A DNA stretch of 64,000 bases from Blautia sp. (GTDB lineage: Bacteria > Bacillota > Clostridia > Lachnospirales > Lachnospiraceae), in NCBI GenBank assembly GCA_030841965.1, contig JAUUSJ010000001.1, forward strand, positions 51,056 to 115,055, read 5' to 3'. The notes beneath the pieces are model-generated. The model saw only the letters and a program-made list of their open reading frames with translations. It was not told the DNA's origin and did not search any database. The position numbers and the translations under genes are program-made. This document shows, piece after piece, positions 29,321 to 37,463 of this stretch; the first letter of the stretch is position 1, and each line of letters starts with the position of its first letter.

Positions 29321-29779
29321 TTATCTTAGTTTGGCACCACATTTTCCGCAGAAGCAATCTCCAGGCGTGATTTTATTTCCACAGGAGGTGCAAAACTGAT
29401 TTTTCACTGTATTTGCCTGTGAAGAATTTGATGTATTTGTCTCTCTCTCGTCGTCTTCTGTAGCAGTGGTTGTAGTTTGGGATGCGCTCTGGTGAGAGGC
29501 TTTTTTTGAGCTTTCTTTGAGTGCAGAGAGGGTTTCCTCTGCCTGTTTTAATTTTTCTTGTAAGGTTTTTAACTTCTCTCCAGTTTCTCCGAGGTTATCA
29601 AGACCGTATAGTTGTTCAGCTTCTTTGCCGAGAGTGGAGTAGCTTTGCTCGATTTGAGTTTTTAGGCTTTGGACTTCTCCTTCGGCTTTTAGTAGGTTGA
29701 GAACAGTGTCCTCGGAGGGAATCCAATCGGATATGTTCTTCATAAAACTTTCTAGTCCTTCAAAAAATTCTTTTTCCAT
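29321..29779 (-). CDS. zinc-ribbon protein with a coiled-coil region, function unknown
   Basis: A 152-residue soluble protein. Residues 33-90 are helical and probably coiled-coil (AEGEVQSLKTQIEQSYSTLG, LKTLQEKLKQAEETLSALKE). A Ser/Thr/Gln-rich linker follows (about 91-125), then a C-terminal zinc ribbon FCTSCGNKITPGDCFCGKCG with the CxxC...CxxC pattern. I set the start at 29779, where GAAAGGAAG precedes the ATG. A longer frame up to 30079 only runs through element copy 2 and is not credible. Its place beside the repeat island is probably incidental. Confidence 0.7.
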   Translation of the reverse strand: MEKEFFEGLESFMKNISDWIPSEDTVLNLLKAEGEVQSLKTQIEQSYSTLGKEAEQLYGLDNLGETGEKLKTLQEKLKQAEETLSALKESSKKASHQSASQTTTTATEDDERETNTSNSSQANTVKNQFCTSCGNKITPGDCFCGKCGAKLR

Positions 29780-29828
29780 ATAAATCTTCCTTTCTAAAAT
29801 GATAATTTTTGGGGGGAGGGAGATGGAC

Positions 29829-29915
29829 AGATAGACGCAAAGGGAGCAATTATTTCCCGCCGCCACAACGACAACCAGTCCTGCATCCTGGGATAGATAG
29901 ACGCAAAGGGAGCAA
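29829..29915 (-). repeat. 21-bp duplication of the copy 2 end, including part of its arm
   Basis: An identical 21-mer (AGATAGACGCAAAGGGAGCA plus A) occurs at 29829-29849 and 29895-29915. The second instance spans the end of element copy 2 and includes the first 13 bases of its copy-specific arm. So the first instance is a solo fragment of that same end, 66 bp further out. Confidence 0.8.
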
Positions 29916-30098
29916 GGGACTATGTCCTCTGTAAACACGTTCGTTCCCACGGTTTTTCGACATACGCTGATATATGCCGCTTCCCGCAAACTCGCGCCTT
30001 TGGCGCTCAAACAGTGCTCCAGCGGCAAAGCTAAGTATATCGAAAAACCGCTCCACTCTCTATCGTTTTCAGAGGACATAGTCCCTTGCTCCCTTTGC
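29903..30098 (-). repeat. 196-nt palindromic element, copy 2
   Basis: Same architecture as copy 1 in inverse orientation. The outer 29 bases of the arms (29903-29931 and 30070-30098) are perfectly complementary but share little of the copy 1 sequence in their middle. The apical hairpin is GCGCC-AAA-GGCGC, and the long core stem is fully paired (CGGTTTTTC with GAAAAACCG). The TACACA end faces right, toward the tandem arrays. Confidence 0.9.
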
Positions 30099-30250
30099 TG
30101 TGTATCGGCGAAACGCTATAAACTTGCTATTCTATTGGGTTGATAGTAGAGTATTAGTATTCTTTTCTTTATAGAAGTATTTTTTATTTTGCTAAACACT
30201 AGTTTATAACTTTTTAACTTTTCTAAATCCTATTAATTTTTCTAAATGCT

Positions 30251-30315
30251 ATAAGATATAGTTTTTTAATATCCCTATTAAGATAGCATTATTTTTGACA
30301 ATTTCGAGGAAATTT
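30251..30315. repeat. left arm of a 65-bp inverted repeat
   Basis: 30251-30315 is the reverse complement of 30876-30940 with 7 mismatches by my count (about 89 percent). Weaker similarity extends outward. The arms enclose the 52-bp tandem array. Confidence 0.8.
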
Positions 30316-30429
30316 CAGAAACTGCATAAATTGATACCAAGTTGTATTTATGTTGTATCTATTGACTAATTTCATGTTTTGTCTTTAGTAGCTTGAAATA
30401 AGAATGCAAGCCAATGCAAATGCAAATAA

Positions 30430-30800
30430 CTATGGTTACAGTTGAAACCTTAAAATAGTCTAAAGTGTCCGTAAAAACATAGTTACGGTTACGGTCGAAA
30501 AGTCAAAATAGTCTAAAGTGCCCGTAAAATATAGCTACGGTTACAGTTGAGAAGTTAAAATAGTCTAAGGTGCCTGTAAAATATAGCTACGGTTACGGTC
30601 GAAAAGTCAAAATAGTCTAAAGTACCTGTAAAATATAGCTATGGTTACGGTTGAAAAGTCAAAATAGTCTAAAGTACCTGTAAAATATAGCTATAGTTAC
30701 GGTTGAAAATTTAAAATAGTCTAAAGTGTCCGTAAAAACATAGTTATAGTTGAAAAGTCAAAACAATATAAATCGCCTGTAAACACATACCTATAGTTAC
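30430..30800. repeat. tandem array A, 52-bp period, about seven units
   Basis: The marker ATAGTCTAA begins at 30455, 30508, 30560, 30612, 30664 and 30716, spacings of 53, 52, 52, 52 and 52. A unit holds GTTACGGTTGAAAAGTCAAA, the marker, then a CCTGTAAAATATAGCTA part. The last unit is degenerate. There are no unique spacers and no frame is open across it, so it is neither a CRISPR array nor a coding repeat. Confidence 0.85.
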
Positions 30801-30875
30801 AGTTAAGATTGTTAAAATATCAAAATGAGCTGTAAGTATTCATATAATATAAATTATGGTCATAATTCAAAAATG

Positions 30876-30940
30876 AAAATTCCTCAAAATTGTCAAAAAT
30901 AGTGCTATCTTAATAAAGATATTGGAAAACTATATCTTAT
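30876..30940. repeat. right arm of the 65-bp inverted repeat
   Basis: Partner of 30251-30315 (see there). It lies between array A and array B. Confidence 0.8.
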
Positions 30941-31039
30941 CGGGGTTTAAAAAAGTTCAAAAGTTGTAAAAAGGTGTCTTGTTACATTAATTTCCTATAA
31001 ATTTATACAATTTTATGCAAAAGACTAATTGAAGATACG

Positions 31040-31357
31040 AATCATTCAAGCTTTTATTTTTCAAGTAATGATATATAAATCATTCAAGCTTTTATTTTTC
31101 AAGTAATGATGTATAAATCATTCAAGCTTTTATTTTTCAAGTAATGATATATAAATCATTCAAGCTTTTATTTTTCAAGCAATGATATATAAATCATTTA
31201 AGCTTTTATTTTTCAAGTAATGATATATAAATCATTCAAGCTTTTATTTTTCAAGCAATGATATACAAATCATTCAAGTTTCTGTTTTTCAAGCAATAAG
31301 ATACGAATCATCTAAGTTTCTATTTCTCAAGCAATAACATACGAATCACTTAAGTTT
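31040..31357. repeat. tandem array B, exact 38-bp period, eight units plus a part
   Basis: AATCATTCAAG or a close variant begins at 31040, 31078, 31116, 31154, 31192, 31230, 31268, 31306 and 31344, always 38 apart. Units contain CTTTTATTTTTCAAG and so a small inverted repeat (CTTGAAAAATAAAAGCTTGA read on the other strand). The units closest to element copy 3 are the most diverged, and the last one runs into AAGTTTCGCCAATACACAGC, the flank of copy 3. Confidence 0.9.
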
Positions 31358-31369
31358 CGCCAATACACA

Positions 31370-31565
31370 GCTGATAGAGGAGAGAGGTATATCCCCCGCA
31401 AACGATAGAGAGTGGAGCGATTTTTCGATATACTTAGCTTTGTCGCTGGAGCACTGTTTGAGCAGCGTAGCTGCGAGTTTGCGGGAAGCGACATATATCA
31501 GCGTATGTCGAAAAATCGTGGGAACGAACGTGTTTGAGGGGGATATACCTCTCTCCTCTATCAGC
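31370..31565 (+). repeat. 196-nt palindromic element, copy 3
   Basis: The arms 31370-31403 and 31532-31565 are complementary at 33 of 34 positions. This copy is the most informative: the inner stem reads TGTCGCT/AGCGACA instead of TGCCGCT/AGCGGCA, the long stem CGATTTTTC/GAAAAATCG instead of CGGTTTTTC/GAAAAACCG, and the apical hairpin GCAGC-GTA-GCTGC. All three are compensatory changes relative to copy 2. The TACACA end faces left, so copies 2 and 3 point the same end inward. Confidence 0.92.
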
Positions 31566-31752
31566 GTCTCCTCCCATTTACCTAATATCTCCCCCTCACT
31601 TAAAACTAATTGTTCCATAAAGTATACTTTACAAAACGATACAATGCAAGCAAATCTGAAAATCGTTGGAGATTTGTAAGCAATTAGAAAGATTTAAAGA
31701 AAAAATTGATACGACATTATATCAAAAAAATAAAACTTTATGTAAAATATAA

Positions 31753-31781
31753 TTGACAAAATGTAAGGCTGTATGTATAAT
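31753..31781 (+). promoter_or_regulatory. consensus sigma-A promoter of the microprotein/membrane/XRE operon
   Basis: TTGACA (31753-31758), a 17-bp spacer and TATAAT (31776-31781): both hexamers match the consensus. It is 45 bp upstream of the first start codon. Confidence 0.85.
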
Positions 31782-31825
31782 AAAACTATCAAAAGAAGAA
31801 ATATGGTTTAGAGAAGGGAGAGGAG

Positions 31826-31918
31826 ATGTTAACGTTAATTAATATATTTCTTATAGTAGCTGTACTTATTGTGGCAGGGATATTTCTGCTGATGATAAGG
31901 AGCAAAAAGAAAAAGTGA
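31826..31918 (+). CDS. 30-residue single-pass membrane microprotein
   Basis: The ATG at 31826 follows the strong ribosome site GAAGGGAGAGGAG and encodes 30 residues: a hydrophobic helix (INIFLIVAVLIVAGIFLLMI) ending in RSKKKK. The basic tail suggests the C-terminus is cytoplasmic. It is the first gene of an operon with a membrane protein and an XRE regulator, behind a consensus promoter. The ribosome site and operon position make it a likely real gene. The function is unknown; a membrane-active toxin or a small partner of the next protein are both possible. Confidence 0.65.
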   Translation: MLTLINIFLIVAVLIVAGIFLLMIRSKKKK

Positions 31919-31965
31919 CTTAGTATAACTGATGACCTGAATAGTAAGATGAATGAAAGGATGGG

Positions 31966-32499
31966 ATGGTTATGACAATAGATGATAGAATAATTGCAGT
32001 GGGTTCTTTTTTTCTTATATACATCATTTTGTTTGCGATTGGATTAAAGTTAAGAAGAAAAGTATATGGACAAAATATGGAGTATGATGAGAGACAGGAA
32101 AGAGTAAGAGGGTTGGCGTATAAGAGAGGATTTTTTACTTTAATCTGTGGGATTGTATTAAATGGCATAGTAAAGGAAGTGTTAAATATTGATTGGGCAA
32201 CCCCGATGGCAGAAACTGTGATTTTTATGTCAATTGCGATATTTATTGTGAGTGGAACTTGTATTTTTCAGGATGCATACTTTGCTCCATTTGCCAAGGG
32301 AAAGAATATGATTTTTATTAGTGTTGTTATTGGAATTGTAAATTTGTTTGCTGGAATAAAGAGAATACTGGACCACCAAAGCTTGGATGAGTTTCAACGA
32401 TTTTCTAATATTCAGTTAATTTTAGGTATATTGCTTATTTCGATTCCAGTTATGGCTTATATTCATGAGATATTGCAGGAGCGAGGAGATGTAGAGTGA
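31966..32499 (+). CDS. integral membrane protein paired with an XRE regulator, function unknown
   Basis: A 177-residue protein with about five membrane segments (AVGSFFLIYIILFAIGL, TLICGIVLNGIV, TVIFMSIAIFIVSGTCI, MIFISVVIGIVNLFAG, IQLILGILLISIPVMAYI). A charged cytoplasmic piece with EYDERQERVRGLAYKRGFF follows the first segment. Such proteins next to short XRE repressors are common in Firmicutes and are annotated only as DUF families; I do not assign a specific one. An ATG at 31972 is an alternative start, as AAAGG lies 5 or 11 bp upstream of the two. Its stop overlaps the XRE start in GTGA. Confidence 0.75.
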   Translation: MVMTIDDRIIAVGSFFLIYIILFAIGLKLRRKVYGQNMEYDERQERVRGLAYKRGFFTLICGIVLNGIVKEVLNIDWATPMAETVIFMSIAIFIVSGTCIFQDAYFAPFAKGKNMIFISVVIGIVNLFAGIKRILDHQSLDEFQRFSNIQLILGILLISIPVMAYIHEILQERGDVE

Positions 32500-32693
32500 A
32501 GAATTTGAAGATGAAGTCGGCTAGGGCGGCTTTGGACTTATCACAGGCGGAGCTTGCGAAGATAGTTGGAGTGTCGAGACAGACGATTAATGCGATTGAG
32601 AAGGGAGATTATAATCCGACTATTAAGCTTTGTATTATGATTTGTCGGGCACTTGGGAAAACTTTAGACGAGCTTTTTTGGGAGGAAGAGTGA
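32496..32693 (+). CDS. XRE-family helix-turn-helix transcriptional regulator
   Basis: 65 residues forming a single Cro/CI-type HTH: MKSARAALDLSQAELAKIVG, then VSRQTINAIEKGDYNPTIKL and a C-terminal ALGKTLDELFWEEE. Recognition helix about residues 29-38. The start is GTG at 32496, overlapping the preceding stop by 4 bp, so it is translationally coupled to the membrane protein. It probably autoregulates the operon. Last gene before a strong terminator. Confidence 0.9.
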   Translation: MKNLKMKSARAALDLSQAELAKIVGVSRQTINAIEKGDYNPTIKLCIMICRALGKTLDELFWEEE

Positions 32694-32703
32694 AGAAGAG
32701 AGA

Positions 32704-32755
32704 AAAACTGTCGCAGAATAAATTGATTAAAGTTTATATTTGCGACAGTTTTTGT
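32704..32755 (+). terminator. terminator after the XRE operon
   Basis: AAAACTGTCGCA (32704-32715) and TGCGACAGTTTTT (32741-32753) form a 12-bp hairpin with a T-rich end. Confidence 0.85.
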
Positions 32756-32845
32756 TTGAAATAAAATATAAAGTTTAATTTTATAATAGTTTTTATTAGC
32801 TTTTTTATATCTTAGGTGATGGATAATTCACCTAGGTAGAAAAGA

Positions 32846-33055
32846 TTAGTTGATGCTGATTACTTCGTAGTCTTGGTCTTCGACTGTTTTCTTTAAGATA
32901 TCATCGTCAATCATTTCGTTTAATTTGACGATGGCAGTTCCAGCCTCGTGGCTGACGATAGCCTCACTTACTGCATCGAGTTTTTCGAGGGATTTTTTCA
33001 CTCTTGCCTCACAGTGCTCACACATCATTCCTTTGATTTCCATAGTTTTTTCCAT
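32846..33055 (-). CDS. possible separate CopZ-like chaperone from an internal start in copA
   Basis: Within copA, in the same frame, the ATG at 33055 is preceded by AAAGAAAGGATG, a reasonable ribosome site about 10 nt upstream. Initiation there would give a 69-residue protein [20 protein letters not shown]..., the size and fold of the copper chaperone CopZ. Either copA and copZ fused by loss of a stop codon or both products are made. Known precedent: E. coli copA yields a chaperone-like short form, by frameshifting. The separate product is inferred only. Confidence 0.4.
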   Translation of the reverse strand: MEKTMEIKGMMCEHCEARVKKSLEKLDAVSEAIVSHEAGTAIVKLNEMIDDDILKKTVEDQDYEVISIN

Positions 33056-35425
33056 AGTTTTTTCATCCTTTCTTTGTTTGTTTTCGTTATTTGGTTTTAT
33101 CTGAAGGTCTTCTTTGAACCTTAGAGTCTCTTGGGTTTTTTTGTTTTTTCTTAATTTTTTATCTTTGCTTGCGTTATACATAGAGAAAAAATTAAGTCGA
33201 AGTGCGTTGGTGACGACGCAAAAGCTAGATAAGCTCATGGCGGCTGCGCCGAACATCGGATTTAATTTCCAGCCGAAGATAGGATACCATACGCCGGCGG
33301 CGAGAGGAATACCGATGATATTGTAAAAGAATGCCCAAAACAGGTTTTCGTGTATGTTTTTTAAGGTTGCGCGGCTTAGGCGGATTGCGGCTGGCACGTC
33401 GCTTAGTCGACTCTTCATTAGGACGACGTCGGCTGCGTCGATGGCGATGTCGGTTCCAGCACCGATGGCGATACCGATATCAGCTCGTGTGAGAGCAGGA
33501 GCGTCATTGATTCCGTCTCCGACCATCGCAACTTTTCCTTTTTGTGCAAGAGAGCGAATGACTGCTTCTTTTTCGTCTGGAAGTACGCCAGCGATTACTT
33601 CGTCAACACCGGCTTGTGCACCGATTGCCTTTGCTGTTTTTTCGTTATCTCCCGTTAACATAACAACGTGAATTCCCATATTTTGAAGTTCTGAGATTGC
33701 TTTTGGGCTGTCTTCCTTGATGACATCTGCGACAGCGATAATTCCAAGAAGACGATGCTCGAGGGCGAAAAAGAGAGGGGTTTTTCCCTCCATTGCGAAT
33801 TCCTGAGCTTTTTTATTTATATCTGATGGGATATCGCAATGTTTTTGGATAAAGGAGAGATTTCCTCCGTATAATTTTTTTCCGTTCAAAAGAGCGCTCA
33901 GTCCATTTCCAGGTAGGGCTTGGAATTGCTCTACTTCTTGTTTTTTTAATTGTTTTTCATCGCCGTAGGAGAGGATTGCTTTGGCGAGAGGATGCTCGCT
34001 TTTTCTCTCTAATGTGTATGCGGCGAGAAGAAGTTCTTCTTCGCTGGAAGATTGGGATGCCACGGTGTCTGTGACGGTCGGCTCTCCCTTTGTGATGGTG
34101 CCTGTCTTGTCTAAGGCTATAATCTCTGTTTTCCCAGTTTCTTCCAATGAGACGGCTGTCTTAAACATAATTCCATGCTTGGCTCCCATGCCGTTTCCTA
34201 CCATGATGGCAACTGGAGTGGCGAGTCCAAGGGCGCAAGGACAACTGATGACAAGCACAGAGATACCTCTTGCCAGGGCAAATCCAAAGCTCTGTCCACA
34301 TAGAAGCCATACAAAGATGGTCAAAACAGCGATGGCGATGACAGCGGGCACAAATATGCCAGATACACGGTCAGCTACCTTGGCAATCGGAGCCTTTGTG
34401 GAGGCGGCGTCGCTTACCATCTGAATAATCTGGGATAGGGTAGTATCTTCGCCGACTCTTGTCGCCTCGCAGGTTAAAAATCCAGATTGGTTGAGGGTGG
34501 CGGCAGATACGAGGTCTCCCACTTCCTTGTCCACAGGGATACTCTCGCCTGTCAAGGCGGATTCGTCCACTGCGCTATTTCCTCCTATGATGACACCGTC
34601 TACTGGGATATTCTCACCGGGATGCACGATAAAATGGTCACCGATTCTAACTTGCTCGATTCCCACTACCTGTTCGACTCCGTCTTTGAGAACGGTGGCG
34701 TTTTTTGGAGCTAATTTCATTAAGCCTTTGAGTGCATCGGTTGTTTTTCCCTTTGACCTGGCTTCTAGCATCTTACCGACTGTGATAAGTGTGAGAATCA
34801 TGGCGGCAGATTCAAAATAAAATTCATGCATATACTGCATGACGGCGGTCATATCTCCTTTTACTTGAGCGTCTGTCATGGCAAAGAGTGCATAGACACT
34901 GTAGATATAGGAAGCGCCAGAGCCGAGAGCGACAAGGGTATCCATATTTGGAGCCTTGTGTATGATACCCTTAAAGCCATTGATAAAGAACTTTTGATTA
35001 ATAACCATAATCACTGTTGTGAATAGAAGTTCAAATAATCCCATTGCGATATGGTTTTCGCTAAAACTTGCGGGAAGTGGCCAATTCCACATCATATGTC
35101 CCATCGAGACATACATCAATGGGATGAGAAGACAAAGAGAGGCGATGAGTCTTTTTTTCATCGCAGGTGTCTCTCTGTCGATTAACATATCATCATAGTT
35201 TGGCGCCGTAGAACTTGAGGTATTACCTCCTTTTTTTGAGGCACCGTATCCCGCATCCGTGACGGCGGCGATAATCTGCTCAGGGCTTGCCGTCCCTTCC
35301 ACTCCCATGGAATTTGTCAAAAGGCTGACAGAACAGCTTGTAACCCCAGGGACGGCAGATACCGCCTTTTCCACACGGGCTGAGCAGGCGGCGCAACTCA
35401 TCCCTGTGACTGTATATTGTTCCAT
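32846..35425 (-). CDS. copA: copper-translocating P1B-type ATPase with N- and C-terminal metal-binding domains
   Basis: CopA exports Cu(I) across the membrane. The 859 residues begin with an HMA domain ([14 protein letters not shown], Cys 11 and 14). The metal-site CPC is in [12 protein letters not shown] (about residue 395), the phosphorylated Asp in [11 protein letters not shown] (about 438) and the hinge is [10 protein letters not shown] (about 633). Unusually, a second HMA with [18 protein letters not shown] lies at the C-terminus (about 791-859). It follows a basic linker [18 protein letters not shown] and KQRKDEKT, and looks like a fused CopZ chaperone. csoR lies 35 bp upstream in the same operon. 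Ribosome site TAAGGAGGAATC precedes the ATG. Confidence 0.96.
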   Translation of the reverse strand: MEQYTVTGMSCAACSARVEKAVSAVPGVTSCSVSLLTNSMGVEGTASPEQIIAAVTDAGYGASKKGGNTSSSTAPNYDDMLIDRETPAMKKRLIASLCLLIPLMYVSMGHMMWNWPLPASFSENHIAMGLFELLFTTVIMVINQKFFINGFKGIIHKAPNMDTLVALGSGASYIYSVYALFAMTDAQVKGDMTAVMQYMHEFYFESAAMILTLITVGKMLEARSKGKTTDALKGLMKLAPKNATVLKDGVEQVVGIEQVRIGDHFIVHPGENIPVDGVIIGGNSAVDESALTGESIPVDKEVGDLVSAATLNQSGFLTCEATRVGEDTTLSQIIQMVSDAASTKAPIAKVADRVSGIFVPAVIAIAVLTIFVWLLCGQSFGFALARGISVLVISCPCALGLATPVAIMVGNGMGAKHGIMFKTAVSLEETGKTEIIALDKTGTITKGEPTVTDTVASQSSSEEELLLAAYTLERKSEHPLAKAILSYGDEKQLKKQEVEQFQALPGNGLSALLNGKKLYGGNLSFIQKHCDIPSDINKKAQEFAMEGKTPLFFALEHRLLGIIAVADVIKEDSPKAISELQNMGIHVVMLTGDNEKTAKAIGAQAGVDEVIAGVLPDEKEAVIRSLAQKGKVAMVGDGINDAPALTRADIGIAIGAGTDIAIDAADVVLMKSRLSDVPAAIRLSRATLKNIHENLFWAFFYNIIGIPLAAGVWYPIFGWKLNPMFGAAAMSLSSFCVVTNALRLNFFSMYNASKDKKLRKNKKTQETLRFKEDLQIKPNNENKQRKDEKTMEKTMEIKGMMCEHCEARVKKSLEKLDAVSEAIVSHEAGTAIVKLNEMIDDDILKKTVEDQDYEVISIN

Positions 35426-35460
35426 ATTGATTCCTCCTTATAGTCTGTCAGAGCAGATAA

Positions 35461-35775
35461 TTACTTCATTAATTTTTGTAAGGTTGTGACAAGCTCATCG
35501 ATGACCTCGTCATTTCCCTCTCTTATATTATCCGCAACACAGCTTTTTATATGATTAGCCAATAATACTTTATTAAAACTATTTAATGCGGCGTTAATTG
35601 CAGAGACTTGAACTAAAATGTCTGGACAGTAGGCGTCTTTTTCGAGCATTCCCTGAATCCCGCGCACCTGCCCTTCGATACGCTTGAGGCGGTTCATTAA
35701 GTCTTTGTATTCTGGCTCAGAGCGCTGTTTTTTCTTTTGGCAACAACATTCTGTATTATCTTTTTTTATCTCCAT
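35461..35775 (-). CDS. csoR: copper-sensing repressor CsoR
   Basis: CsoR binds operator DNA as a tetramer and releases it when Cu(I) binds. From the ATG at 35775 the protein has 104 residues. The CsoR family copper ligands Cys-His-Cys are visible: YCPDILVQV, and His and Cys in LANHIKSCV. The N-terminal part has an extra Cys cluster (ECCCQKKK), then LMNRLKRIEGQVRGIQGML, the DNA-contacting helix. Upstream frame to 35847 would run through the operators; GGAGAT before 35775 supports the shorter start. It is first in the csoR-copA operon and very likely represses it. Confidence 0.93.
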   Translation of the reverse strand: MEIKKDNTECCCQKKKQRSEPEYKDLMNRLKRIEGQVRGIQGMLEKDAYCPDILVQVSAINAALNSFNKVLLANHIKSCVADNIREGNDEVIDELVTTLQKLMK

Positions 35776-35804
35776 AGAATATCTCCAACACCTTTCTAGT
35801 AAAT

Positions 35805-35861
35805 GTATACCCCTTGGGGGTACCATGATTATATGATATACCCCCATGAGGTATTTGTCAA
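35805..35861 (-). promoter_or_regulatory. csoR-copA promoter with two CsoR-type operators
   Basis: On the minus strand TTGACA (35861-35856), a 17-bp spacer and TATCAT (35838-35833) form a promoter. Two GC-tract palindromes typical of CsoR boxes overlap it: ATACCCCTTGGGGGTA (35807-35822) just downstream of the -10, and TATACCCCCATGAGGTAT (35837-35854) filling the spacer. Repressor on either would block RNA polymerase, and copper would relieve it. Confidence 0.85.
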
Positions 35862-36088
35862 GGGAGATAGATGAGAAAAAATATAGAATAATAAAAACTG
35901 TTTGACAATCTGAAGCTTTTGTAAAAGGATATATCTACGAAAAGACAAGAAAGAGAAAGGAATGATGAAAAAGGCTTGGAAAGTATTTGTTGTAACTTGC
36001 CATTTAATATTGAAACTGCTATACTGTTCGTAGACTCAGGAGAAGCAAAACTTTTGATACTATTTTGGAAATACGGAGGAAAAGTTTT

Positions 36089-37447
36089 ATGAAGATTATA
36101 ATTGCGGGAATCGGAAAAGTAGGAGCCTTATTGGTGAAACAGCTAAGTGCCGCAGAGTATGATATTACAATAATTGATTTAAAGCAAAATATTTTGGAAG
36201 ATATGGTGGGACGCTATGATGTTATGGCGGTTCAGGGAAATTGCGCATCTATGAATGTATTATTGCAGGCGGATGTGGAGAATGCAGATTTGCTCATTGC
36301 GATGACACAGTTGGATGAGGTGAATTTACTTAGCTGCATGACAGCACATGGAGTGAATCCAAAACTGAATACAATCGCTAAGATACGTAATCCCGAATAT
36401 TCAAGTCAGGTATATAAAATGAGAGATATTTTTGCGCTCTCGCTCGTAGTGAATCCAGACCGGCAGGCTGCGAGAGAGGTGGAGAGATTATTAAAGTTTC
36501 CTGGATTTTTGAAGAGGGATACATTTGCCAAGGGAAGAGTTGAGATAGTGGAGCTTCGCGTGGATGAGAATAGTAAGTTAAATAACCTTGCATTGAATGA
36601 TTTATATAAGATTATCAAGGGAAAGGTTTTGGTGAGTGCGGTAGCAAGGAAGGGAAGAGCGATTACTCCAGATGGAAATTTTATCTTAAAAGAAGGAGAC
36701 CATATTTTTGTTACAGCGACGATGAGGGAGCTTACGATTATGCTCAAAAATCTTGGAATTATTGCGCATAAGGCGAAGCGGATTATAATATGTGGCGGCG
36801 GTCGTATGAGTTTTTATCTCGCACAGCAGCTAGAGCGAAGCGGTGTGACAGTTCAGATTATTGAGCAAAAATACGATAGATGCGTGGAGCTTGCAGAAAT
36901 GCTGCCAGAGAGTTATATTGTACATGGGGATGCCAGCAGCACGACATTTTTGGAGAGTGAGGGAGTGGAGACATGCGATGCTCTTATCACAGCGACAGGA
37001 TTAGATGAGATGAATATGGTGATTGCCCTTTATGGAAATAATTATAAAATTCCTCAGATTATCACAAAGATGAGTCATCTTGAGCAGAACACAGTGACGA
37101 ATAGTCTACCGCTTGGGAGTATCATTAGTCCGAAGGAGCTTTGCTGTGAAAGTATTGTCCGGTATGTGAGGGCGATGGATAATCAGACTGGCTCTGCGGA
37201 GTCTGTGCATTCGATTATCGAGGACCAGGTGGAGGCGATAGAGTTTCGCGTGGATGAGAAAGCATTGCACTGCGGGGAGACTTTGAGAAATATTAAGCTA
37301 AAACCAAATATATTAGTTTCTTGTATTATCCATGGGACAGAGACGAAGATTCCAGACGGAGGTTCTTCCTTTGAGGTTGGAGATACGGTTATTATCGTCT
37401 CAAGTGGAGAGAAGAAAATCTATCAACTAAATGATATTTTTGCTTGA
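36089..37447 (+). CDS. trkA: Trk potassium uptake regulatory subunit TrkA
   Basis: TrkA is the cytoplasmic NAD(H)/nucleotide-binding gating ring of the TrkAH potassium channel. From 36089 it has 452 residues and two RCK_N/RCK_C repeats. The first Rossmann motif is IIIAGIGKVGALLVKQL (residues 3-19), the second IIICGGGRMSFYLAQQLE (about 233-250). RCK_C domains are at about 140-225 and 370-450 (IKGKVLVSAVARKGRAITPD; DTVIIVSSGEKKIYQLN). GGAGGAAAAG before 36089 selects this start over one 24 bp upstream. trkH follows with 16 bp between them. Confidence 0.95.
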   Translation: MKIIIAGIGKVGALLVKQLSAAEYDITIIDLKQNILEDMVGRYDVMAVQGNCASMNVLLQADVENADLLIAMTQLDEVNLLSCMTAHGVNPKLNTIAKIRNPEYSSQVYKMRDIFALSLVVNPDRQAAREVERLLKFPGFLKRDTFAKGRVEIVELRVDENSKLNNLALNDLYKIIKGKVLVSAVARKGRAITPDGNFILKEGDHIFVTATMRELTIMLKNLGIIAHKAKRIIICGGGRMSFYLAQQLERSGVTVQIIEQKYDRCVELAEMLPESYIVHGDASSTTFLESEGVETCDALITATGLDEMNMVIALYGNNYKIPQIITKMSHLEQNTVTNSLPLGSIISPKELCCESIVRYVRAMDNQTGSAESVHSIIEDQVEAIEFRVDEKALHCGETLRNIKLKPNILVSCIIHGTETKIPDGGSSFEVGDTVIIVSSGEKKIYQLNDIFA

Positions 37448-37463
37448 TTTGAGGTGCAAAGAA

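Noticed and set aside
29780..30079. Upstream extension of the zinc-ribbon protein
   Set aside because: The added 100 codons lie in element copy 2 and its flank; GAAAGGAAG before 29779 marks the real start.
30430..31357. Possible CRISPR arrays
   Set aside because: The units are contiguous with exact 52- or 38-bp periods and no unique spacers, and no cas genes are nearby.
35776..35847. 24-residue N-terminal extension of CsoR
   Set aside because: It would be translated from the operator and promoter region; GGAGAT precedes the ATG at 35775 and the shorter protein has the family length.
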